Position numbers and translations under genes: made by a program. Under the pieces are notes generated by a model. That model made no database searches. It saw nothing but the letters and a program-made list of their open reading frames with translations, and had not been told where the DNA came from. DNA of 6,154 nt. Source: RGIG3994 sp045589735 (lineage in GTDB: Bacteria > Bacillota > Clostridia > Oscillospirales > CAG-272). The number at the start of each line of letters is the position of its first letter. Position 1 is the stretch's first letter. Location: positions 1-6,154 of the forward strand of contig JAZNPQ010000112.1 in the NCBI GenBank assembly GCA_045589735.1, read 5' to 3'. Shown here in pieces: positions 1-5,217 of this stretch.

Positions 1-11
1 AATAGTGTTGC

Positions 12-88
12 GGAGGCATAGCTCAGTTGGTTAGAGTGCATGCTTGACATGCATGAGGTCGCTGGTTCGAACCCAGCTGTCTCCACCA
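12..88 (+). tRNA. tRNA-Val (anticodon GAC)
   Basis: A full cloverleaf can be folded by eye. The acceptor stem is 12-18 with 78-84 (one G-U pair). The D arm is 21-24 with 34-37. The anticodon stem is 39-43 with 51-55 and its loop is 44-50, with GAC at 46-48. The variable loop is 56-60. The T arm is 61-65 with 73-77 and carries the loop TTCGAAC. The discriminator is A85 and CCA is encoded at 86-88. GAC reads GUC and GUU valine codons. The gene is followed at once by a strong palindromic hairpin (88-133) that probably terminates it. Its promoter lies outside the window. Confidence 0.97.
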
Positions 89-133
89 ACAAAAATAGAA
101 CATTTGTCTACTGACAAATGTTCTGTTTTTGTT
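88..133. terminator. 21-bp palindromic hairpin with A-tract and T-tract, copy 1 (bidirectional terminator)
   Basis: Arms 88-108 and 113-133 pair over 21 bp with one U-G pair (96/125) and the loop TACT (109-112). The outer part is A-rich on the left and T-rich on the right, so either strand would end in a U-tract. It starts at the last base of the tRNA, which fits a tRNA terminator. The hairpin is the head of a dispersed repeat whose second copy is at 893-938. Structure is seen directly; termination is inferred. Confidence 0.8.
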
Positions 134-326
134 TATCCAAGCCGCAGGCTTGGTATATCATCGCCGCACAACGTGCGGTGTATATCATCAAGGGCGGCTC
201 GCCGCCCTTGTATCTCATCACGCGCCAGCGTGCATCCTCCTGCGGCTTGATGATATACAACACTCCGTGTTGATGATATGCAATTCCTACGGAATTGATG
301 ATATGCAAGGCTACGCCTTGATTTTT
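134..326. repeat. Array of short variable-stem hairpins with fixed 8-nt spacers (copy 1)
   Basis: The stretch between the tRNA terminator and the next gene is a row of small hairpins, centred about every 24-28 nt. They lie at 137-153, 162-180, 189-210, 219-232, 258-272, 281-297 and 306-320. Each has 5-10 bp and a 3-4 nt loop. Most open with CAA and close with TTG, while the inner stem differs in every unit but stays self-complementary. The spacer reads YATATCAT in the left half and its reverse complement ATGATATR in the right half, so the array changes direction near 232-250. There, CCTGCGGCTTG (239-249) is the reverse complement of 138-148. Reading frames through it are spurious. I cannot assign it to a named repeat family. 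Confidence 0.85.
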
Positions 327-346
327 GTCTGAAAGTGTGATACAAT
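318..346 (+). promoter_or_regulatory. Promoter for the 368-826 gene
   Basis: TTGATT (318-323), a 17-nt spacer and TACAAT (341-346), with a TGA extended -10 element just before it (338-340). Predicted transcription starts near 352, giving a very short leader before the AAGGAGG ribosome site (355-361). The -35 hexamer overlaps the 3' arm of the last hairpin of the repeat array (306-320). Confidence 0.6.
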
Positions 347-367
347 GATAAAACAAGGAGGGATAAT

Positions 368-826
368 ATGAAATTCAAAGGAAGAAACGGTGGGACGGCT
401 GTGGCTATACGAAATCATATTATGTTGTTTAGGGCGTTTCTAATTACCTTACTTATAGCACTTATCCCAACTATAATTTTCATATGCATAAAAAATCCAT
501 ATTTTTGGGTCTTTTTAATTCTTCCTCTCATGCTTTTGGCAATTTCTTATATTGTTTTTTTCTTTTCAAAACACGATGATCGTGTGTTTTTGAGTAATCA
601 AAAGAAGGATCATATATTTGAAATCAAGAACAACTCTCTTTTTAAGGATGGTAAGGAAATTAAACTGATTCAATCCTTAAAAATATATCGCTACAAGAAA
701 TTTTTGTATATGGAAACATCGCACTCTATGTTCGTCATCAAAAATACAGATTTTATATCGGGCGACAGAGAAAGTTTTTTAAGTTGGGCAAAATCTTTCG
801 ATATACGGATATTATGTGGATACTAA
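368..826 (+). CDS. Small membrane protein, two TM helices plus YcxB-like C-terminal domain (putative)
   Basis: This is a 152-residue protein. The start is fixed by a strong AAGGAGG (355-361) six bases before ATG 368. Two hydrophobic helices are visible at about residues 19-41 and 45-66. A charged soluble part follows (about 70-152). Its pattern of short beta strands, including the run LYMETSHSMFVI at 113-124 and an ending rich in F, W and K, resembles the C-terminal domain of YcxB-like Firmicute proteins. That family has no settled biochemical role, so I assign no function. The predicted topology puts the C-terminal domain on one face of the membrane. The gene is clearly richer in A and T than pflBA or the hydrolase gene and sits between two direct copies of a repeat element, which suggests acquisition. 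No partner gene is seen. The palindromic hairpin at 893-938 is its likely terminator. Confidence 0.8.
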   Translation: MKFKGRNGGTAVAIRNHIMLFRAFLITLLIALIPTIIFICIKNPYFWVFLILPLMLLAISYIVFFFSKHDDRVFLSNQKKDHIFEIKNNSLFKDGKEIKLIQSLKIYRYKKFLYMETSHSMFVIKNTDFISGDRESFLSWAKSFDIRILCGY

Positions 827-891
827 TAGGATATAAGGACACCTTTTGTTCGTTTTTACCCTTGTTCAGATACCTTTTATCACGTTTAAGG

Positions 892-1030
892 CAACAAAAA
901 GAGAACATTTGTCTACCGACAAATGTTCTCTTTTTGTTTATCCAAGCCGCAGGCTTGGCATATCATGGACCTATGTGCTGTATCTTATAACGCGCCAACG
1001 TGTATCTACCTGCGCCTTGATGAGATACAA
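892..1030. repeat. Second, decayed copy of the repeat element (direct orientation)
   Basis: Bases 892-966 match 87-161 at 71 of 75 positions. Bases 981-1030 match 211-260 at 42 of 50. Between them, only 14-15 nt stand in for about 50 nt in copy 1, which fits loss of one spacer-plus-hairpin unit (about 30 nt) and a few more bases. The CCAAGCC/GGCTTGG hairpin (942-958) is intact. The later hairpins have lost much of their pairing. The element lies between the converging small membrane gene and pflA. Confidence 0.9.
893..938. terminator. 21-bp palindromic hairpin, copy 2 (bidirectional terminator between converging genes)
   Basis: Arms 893-913 and 918-938 form 21 uninterrupted Watson-Crick pairs with loop TACC (914-917). 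AACAAAAA on the left and TTTTTGTT on the right give a U-tract whichever strand is transcribed. It lies 66 nt after the stop of the 368-826 gene and about 115 nt after the stop of pflA on the other strand, so it can serve both. Confidence 0.85.
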
Positions 1031-1053
1031 TGCTTTATAATGTATTTTAGTTT

Positions 1054-1758
1054 TTATACGAGCATCTGAAGCTCATTCATTTTTTCTCTTGTCGGCTCGG
1101 GCAGATGACCGAACGGGAAGGGAATGCCGAGCTTTTCATACTTCATACTGCACATTTTTTTGAAAGGCAGAAGCTCGACTTTATCGACACAAGAAAACCG
1201 TGACACAATTCCCGACAGCCGTTTTATATTTTCCACATTATCATTAAGCGTTGGAATTATGACCTGACGAACTGTTGTCGGTATTTTCTTATTATCAAGA
1301 TATGAAAGAAAATCAAGAACACACGAAAGGGAACAGCCTACGTGCTTTTGGTAAAGTGCTTCGTCTGTGTATTTGATATCGAGCAGAACTCTGTCGGTAA
1401 CGTCAAGCAGAGCCTTTACGCTGTCGTTAAATATACTCCCCGACGTGTCAAGGCAGGTGTTTATTCCTTCCTTTTTGCACAGCTCAAACAAATCACGCAC
1501 GAAATCCGCCTGAAGCAGGGGCTCACCGCCCGAAACGGTTATTCCGCCGTCCTCACCGAAATATTCTTTGTATCTGACCGCCCTTGAAGCTATTTCATCG
1601 GCGGTCATTTGCTTTCCGTCCTTTATTTGCCAAGTATCGGGATTGTGACAGCAGCCGCAACGAAGATTACAGCCCTGCATAAAGACCACGAACCTGACAC
1701 CCGGGCCGTCAACCGTTCCAAGACTTTGAATCGAATGTATAATACCCTTTTCGGACAT
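1054..1758 (-). CDS. pflA: Pyruvate formate-lyase-activating enzyme (radical SAM)
   Basis: This is a cytosolic radical SAM enzyme. It uses a [4Fe-4S] cluster and S-adenosylmethionine to abstract hydrogen from the catalytic glycine of PflB, making the glycyl radical. With the start at 1758 the protein has 234 residues, near the usual size (E. coli about 246). Cluster cysteines are C30, C34 and C37 in CNLRCGCCHNPDTW. VSGGEPLLQADF is the SAM-contacting GGE motif, and IQSLGTVDGPGVRF is the family's N-terminal signature. The frame is open up to 1809, inside pflB, but homology starts at MSEKGIIHSIQ, so I take ATG 1758. That start lies one base after the pflB stop and has no clear ribosome site, so translational coupling is likely. 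Odd point: residue 36, usually aromatic in the CX3CX(aromatic)C motif, is cysteine. The neighbouring pflB makes the assignment firm. Confidence 0.96.
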   Translation of the reverse strand: MSEKGIIHSIQSLGTVDGPGVRFVVFMQGCNLRCGCCHNPDTWQIKDGKQMTADEIASRAVRYKEYFGEDGGITVSGGEPLLQADFVRDLFELCKKEGINTCLDTSGSIFNDSVKALLDVTDRVLLDIKYTDEALYQKHVGCSLSCVLDFLSYLDNKKIPTTVRQVIIPTLNDNVENIKRLSGIVSRFSCVDKVELLPFKKMCSMKYEKLGIPFPFGHLPEPTREKMNELQMLV

Positions 1759-1759
1759 A

Positions 1760-3991
1760 TTACATATTTTCGTGGAAGGTACGGCTGATGACCTCTCTCT
1801 GCTGCTCACGTGAAAGCTTTGCGAAGTTTACTGCGTATCCCGAAACACGGATAGTAAGGTTGGGATATGATTCGGGGTCCTCGTATGCCTTCATAAGAGT
1901 TTCGCGGTTCATTACGTTGACGTTAATGTGATGCGCTTTCTTTGAGAAATAACCGTCGAGAATAGAAACGAGATTATTAACTCTTTCCTCGGACGTTCTT
2001 CCAAGCGCGTCGGGAGTTATCGAGAAGGTGTTTGAAATACCGTCACGGCAGTCGTCATAGCTGAGCTTTGCGACCGAGTTGAGAGACGCGAGCGCGCCGT
2101 TTTCCTCTCTGTTGTGCATCGGATTTGCGCCGGGAGCAAACGGGGCGTGTGCTTTTCTTCCGTCGGGCGTTGCCGCGGTGTTTTTGCCGTACATAACGTT
2201 TGACGTAATAGTAAGCACTGAAAGAGTATGCTCGGCGTTTCTGTATGTCGGAGTTTTGCGAAGCTCGGTGATGACCTTGTGGGTCATATCCCTTGCTATA
2301 AGGTCAACTCTGTCGTCATCGTTTCCGAATTTCGGGAAATCACCGACGGTTTCAAAATCAACGATAAAGCCGTTATCATCCTTTATCGGACGTACGTTTG
2401 CATATTTTATCGCGCTGAGCGAGTCTGCAACGACCGAAAGACCGGCAACACCGAACGCCATAAACCTACCGACCTCGGTATCATGGAGCGCCATCTGTAT
2501 TTTTTCGTATGCGTATTTGTCGTGCATATAGTGGATTACGTTCATTGTATTGACGTAAAGTCTACTCAGCCAAGCGACGTAAATGTCAACACGCTTCATG
2601 ACCTCGTCGTAGTCGAGCTTTTCACCTTCAAGAACAGGCATCTGCGGACCTATATGCATCGCGCTTGAGGTGTCGTAACCGCCGTTTATGGCGATAAGCA
2701 GTAGCTTTGCGAGATTGCAGCGAGCTCCGAAGAACTGCATCTGCTTTCCTATTTTCATAGCAGAAACGCAGCAGGCGATAGCGTAATCGTCACCGTAGAT
2801 CGGACGCATAACGTCGTCGTTTTCGTACTGTATCGAGTCTGTGTCAGCCGAAACCTTGGCGCAGAACTTTTTGAAGTTTTCGGGAAGCGAAACAGACCAC
2901 AGAATAGTCAGATTCGGTTCGGGAGACGAGCCGAGAGTATAAAGGGTATTAAGCATACGGAAGCTGTTCTTTGTAACGAGAGTTCTTCCGTCCTCACCCA
3001 TACCGCCGACAGCCTCGGTTATCCACATGGGATCACCGCCGAAAAGCTCGTTGTATTCGGGTGTACGAAGGTGACGCGCGATACGGAGCTTTATAACAAA
3101 ATCGTCCATAAGCTCCTGCGCACCCTCTTCGGTAAGTGTACCGTTTTCAATATCGCGTTCAATATAAATATCAAAGAAGCTGCTGACACGACCGAGCGAC
3201 ATCGCCGCGCCGTTCTGCTCCTTGATAGCGCCGAGATAGGCAAAATACGTCCACTGTATAGCCTCGCGCGCATTTTTTGCGGGCTCGCTGATATCACAGC
3301 CGTATATAGCCGCCATATCCTTAAGATAACCGAGGAATGCTATCTGCTGATAAAGCTCTTCGTCAAGACGTATGGTTTCGGCGTTAAAATCCTTTTCGGA
3401 AAGATTTTTCTTATCCTTTTTCTTCTCCTCAATAAGACGGTCAACACCGTAAAGCGCGACACGGCGGTAGTCACCTATAATACGGCCTCTGCCGTACGCA
3501 TCGGGGAGCCCCGTTATAACGTGACATTTTCTTGCTGCGCGCATCTCGTCTGTGTAAGCGCGGAAAACGCCGTCGTTGTGAGTGGTGCGGAATCTGAATT
3601 CCTGCTCGACCTTTTCACTGAGCGTATAGCCGTACGCCTCACACGCCTGACGCACCATTCTCATACCGCCGAAGGGATTGACACCTCTCTTTAGCGGTCT
3701 GTTTGTCTGCATACCGACGATAAGCTCATTCGGCTTGTCTATGTATCCTGCGGAATAGCTTGTAAGAGAGGATACGGTATTTGTATCAATATCAAGAACA
3801 CCGCCGTACTGACGCTCAAGAGTGAAGAGAGTCTGAACCTTTTTCATAAGAGAGCTTGTACGCTCTGTAGGGCCGCACAAAAATTCGGCGTCACCCTTGT
3901 ATTCTTTATAATTCTTTTGAATGAAGTCGCGTACGTTGATCTCATCCTGCCAAGCACCCGCGACAAATCCGTTCCAATTTGAATGTTGCAT
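1760..3991 (-). CDS. pflB: Formate C-acetyltransferase (pyruvate formate-lyase)
   Basis: This cytosolic glycyl-radical enzyme converts pyruvate plus CoA to acetyl-CoA plus formate. It has 743 residues (E. coli 760). The catalytic cysteine pair is C407-C408 in DDYAIACCVSAMKIGKQMQF. The radical glycine is G718 in RVSGYAVNF, 26 residues from the C-terminus as in E. coli. LPDAYGRGRIIGDYRR is the conserved N-terminal block with the substrate-binding arginine. The frame stays open to 4108, but that stretch is the structured leader. A GGAGG (3998-4002) six bases before ATG 3991, and homology beginning at MQHSNWNGF, set the start. All hallmark residues are present, so the enzyme should be active. pflA follows after one base in the same transcript. 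Control is predicted at the consensus promoter (4161-4188) and the ZTP riboswitch with terminator (4035-4148). Oxygen would destroy the activated enzyme, which points to an anaerobic lifestyle. Confidence 0.98.
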   Translation of the reverse strand: MQHSNWNGFVAGAWQDEINVRDFIQKNYKEYKGDAEFLCGPTERTSSLMKKVQTLFTLERQYGGVLDIDTNTVSSLTSYSAGYIDKPNELIVGMQTNRPLKRGVNPFGGMRMVRQACEAYGYTLSEKVEQEFRFRTTHNDGVFRAYTDEMRAARKCHVITGLPDAYGRGRIIGDYRRVALYGVDRLIEEKKKDKKNLSEKDFNAETIRLDEELYQQIAFLGYLKDMAAIYGCDISEPAKNAREAIQWTYFAYLGAIKEQNGAAMSLGRVSSFFDIYIERDIENGTLTEEGAQELMDDFVIKLRIARHLRTPEYNELFGGDPMWITEAVGGMGEDGRTLVTKNSFRMLNTLYTLGSSPEPNLTILWSVSLPENFKKFCAKVSADTDSIQYENDDVMRPIYGDDYAIACCVSAMKIGKQMQFFGARCNLAKLLLIAINGGYDTSSAMHIGPQMPVLEGEKLDYDEVMKRVDIYVAWLSRLYVNTMNVIHYMHDKYAYEKIQMALHDTEVGRFMAFGVAGLSVVADSLSAIKYANVRPIKDDNGFIVDFETVGDFPKFGNDDDRVDLIARDMTHKVITELRKTPTYRNAEHTLSVLTITSNVMYGKNTAATPDGRKAHAPFAPGANPMHNREENGALASLNSVAKLSYDDCRDGISNTFSITPDALGRTSEERVNNLVSILDGYFSKKAHHINVNVMNRETLMKAYEDPESYPNLTIRVSGYAVNFAKLSREQQREVISRTFHENM

Positions 3992-4034
3992 TTTGTACCT
4001 CCAAAGCTTTCTGTATAATAAAAATAATGTAAAC

Positions 4035-4081
4035 AAAAAAGAAAAAAGACAACCTGAATACGTTCTGCATTCAAAGTTGCC
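4035..4081 (-). terminator. Intrinsic terminator in the pflB leader (riboswitch expression platform)
   Basis: Reading the minus strand, GGCAACTT (4081-4074) pairs with AGGTTGTC (4055-4048), and GAATGC (4072-4067) with GTATTC (4061-4056). U4073 is bulged and the loop is AGAAC. This gives about 14 bp, including three G-U pairs. Two runs of six U follow (4047-4042 and 4040-4035). It lies between the promoter and the pflB ribosome site, so it acts as an attenuator. Its 5' arm uses 4081-4079, the same bases that close P3 of the riboswitch, so the two folds exclude each other. Confidence 0.85.
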
Positions 4082-4148
4082 CAGACGGTCGGCGTCTATT
4101 TTCTGCATTCCCCCGCGGTGACCCGCGTTTCCGTCAGTTATGCAGAAC
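4079..4148 (-). ncRNA. ZTP riboswitch (pfl RNA motif) controlling pflBA
   Basis: This leader RNA should sense ZTP (and AICAR/ZMP), signals of 10-formyl-tetrahydrofolate shortage. In minus-strand order, P1 is TTCTGCAT (4147-4140) with ATGCAGAA (4108-4101). The junction AACTGACGGAAA resembles the conserved ACUGGCG segment. P2 is CGCGG-GTCA-CCGCG (4127-4114), followed directly by the conserved GGGGA. After a short linker comes GCC-GACCGTCT-GGGC, matching the family's CCGCCUGGGC end, with P3 formed by 4093-4091 and 4081-4079. The pseudoknot GACGG (4135-4131) with CCGTC (4088-4084) is perfect over 5 bp. It replaces the GGCG/CGCC I recall as usual by a compensated change. The family takes its pfl name from this gene context. 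The overlapping terminator predicts that ligand turns expression on. I identified the class from remembered consensus, without a covariance search. Confidence 0.9.
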
Positions 4149-4160
4149 TTACTATAATAT

Positions 4161-4188
4161 ATTATACACGTTTTTAATTTTTTGTCAA
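4161..4188 (-). promoter_or_regulatory. Housekeeping promoter of the pflBA operon
   Basis: On the minus strand, TTGACA (4188-4183) and TATAAT (4166-4161) both match the sigma-A consensus perfectly, with a 16-nt spacer. Transcription should start near 4154, a few bases before riboswitch helix P1, giving a leader of about 160 nt to ATG 3991. Such a strong promoter fits control mainly after initiation, at the riboswitch. Confidence 0.85.
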
Positions 4189-4236
4189 CCGATTTTTGAA
4201 ATTAAAAACCAAAAAAGTATTGGAAGATATTGTTCC

Positions 4237-4265
4237 TTGATTTGTGGGGCTTCCTGTGTTAGAAT
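4237..4265 (+). promoter_or_regulatory. Promoter for the SleB-like hydrolase gene
   Basis: TTGATT (4237-4242), a 17-nt spacer and TAGAAT (4260-4265) form a plausible sigma-A promoter about 60 nt before the TTG start at 4331. It diverges from the pflB promoter. I see no clear sporulation-sigma pattern, though one cannot be ruled out by eye. Confidence 0.55.
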
Positions 4266-4330
4266 AAATACGTAAATTTTCGCGATTTTACAATTCCAAA
4301 CAAAAGACTGCAGTCAGAAAGGATCTGATT

Positions 4331-5152
4331 TTGAAAAGAATTATTGCTATATTTCTAATTGCTATCACACTGTTTTTATGTGTCCCGCTGACCTCGGGAG
4401 CGGCATCGTATATAAACGTATACATAGACGGACAAGCCTTTGGCGGAGACGTGCAGGTAAGAAATAATACCACGTACGTCGGAATCAGAAGCTTTTCGAC
4501 GGCGATGTATCCGTCGGCTGACGTCACTTATAACAGCGGCGCAAGAACACTCACGGTAAAGACCGACAGGCTGACAATGACGGCGAAGGACGGCAACAGC
4601 TACATAGAGGCAAACGGAAGAATTTTATATTACGACCAACCGATATTTATGCTGAACGGAAGAATGTACGCTCCGATACTCCAGATTTACAAGGCTTTCG
4701 GCGCGGGTATAAAATGGAGCGACGCAAAGCGCGGATTCCTTGTCACGAGAGGAAGCGGCGGTATCGCGTCGGGTACAGGCTATTACAGAAGCGACGAGGT
4801 CTATTGGCTTTCGCGCATCATAAACGCGGAAGCAAAGGGCGAGCCGATGAAAGGGAAGATAGCCGTCGGAAACGTAATACTAAACAGAGTGAGGTCAAGC
4901 TCATTCCCAAATACCATATACAGTGTCATATTCGATAAAAAATTCGGTGTGCAGTTCACACCTGCGGCAAACGGAGCGATATACGAAGCGCCTAATCCCG
5001 ACAGTATAGCCGCCGCCAAAATATGCCTTGAAGGATATACGGTGAGCAACGGCATACTTTATTTTGTGAATCCGACAAAATCACCTAACAGCTGGGCGAG
5101 CCGTAACCGCGCTTATTACGGCAAAATAGGAAATCACGCTTTTTACTATTAA
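4331..5152 (+). CDS. Secreted SleB-family cell-wall hydrolase with copper-amine-oxidase-N-like domain
   Basis: This is a 273-residue exported protein. Residues 1-26 form a signal peptide (KR, then a hydrophobic core, ending near SGAAS). Residues about 27-140 resemble the copper amine oxidase N-terminal-like domain common in Firmicute surface proteins, with two strand-rich halves and the ending APILQIYKAFGAGIKW. That domain does not itself imply oxidase activity. Residues about 151-273 match the SleB/hydrolase_2 catalytic domain. NAEAKGEP contains the likely catalytic Glu167, followed by GNVILNRV, and the QFTP segment (208-211) matches the family. SleB relatives are lytic transglycosylases acting on spore cortex or vegetative peptidoglycan. 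The usual N-terminal peptidoglycan-binding domain of SleB is absent, so a vegetative role is as likely as germination. The start is TTG, set by GAAAGGA (4317-4323) seven bases upstream and by the signal peptide. It is monocistronic, with a hairpin after the stop. Confidence 0.9.
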   Translation: MKRIIAIFLIAITLFLCVPLTSGAASYINVYIDGQAFGGDVQVRNNTTYVGIRSFSTAMYPSADVTYNSGARTLTVKTDRLTMTAKDGNSYIEANGRILYYDQPIFMLNGRMYAPILQIYKAFGAGIKWSDAKRGFLVTRGSGGIASGTGYYRSDEVYWLSRIINAEAKGEPMKGKIAVGNVILNRVRSSSFPNTIYSVIFDKKFGVQFTPAANGAIYEAPNPDSIAAAKICLEGYTVSNGILYFVNPTKSPNSWASRNRAYYGKIGNHAFYY

Positions 5153-5159
5153 AATAAAC

Positions 5160-5198
5160 ATACGGGCGGTCTCAATTTTATTTTGAAACAGTCCGTAT
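5160..5198 (+). terminator. Terminator-like hairpin after the SleB-like gene
   Basis: ATACGGGC (5160-5167) pairs with GTCCGTAT (5191-5198), including one G-U pair. The helix continues with mismatches through TCAA (5172-5175) and TTGA (5183-5186), with a T-rich loop. It begins eight bases after the stop codon. The following T-run is short (TTTAATATG), so termination strength is uncertain. Confidence 0.6.
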
Positions 5199-5217
5199 TT
5201 AATATGCCTTTTATACG

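Noticed and set aside
134..326. CRISPR array
   Set aside because: The period (24-28 nt) looks suggestive, but the constant part is only 8 nt, it flips direction, and the variable parts are palindromes. No cas genes are present.
44..378. Several 60-80 residue frames on both strands over the tRNA and hairpin array
   Set aside because: They translate the tRNA and palindromic repeats, lack ribosome sites, and their shared peptide with 846-1040 only reflects the repeated DNA.
784..1040. Small frames over the end of the membrane gene and repeat copy 2
   Set aside because: They have no ribosome site and overlap a real gene and the decayed repeat.
1759..1809. Upstream start for pflA adding 17 residues
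   Set aside because: The extra residues lie inside the pflB coding end and have no similarity to PflA N-termini, which begin near MSEKGIIHSIQ.
2079..3694. Long plus-strand frames opposite pflB (up to about 207 residues)
   Set aside because: They are antisense shadows caused by pflB codon usage, with no start signals and no recognisable domains.
4083..4097. AGACG/CGTCT hairpin in the pflB leader as a separate element
   Set aside because: It would block the pseudoknot and P3 of the ZTP fold, which together explain far more of the conserved sequence.
3992..4108. N-terminal extension of 39 residues on pflB
   Set aside because: The frame is open, but this stretch is riboswitch and terminator. 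The GGAGG site and family homology both place the start at 3991.
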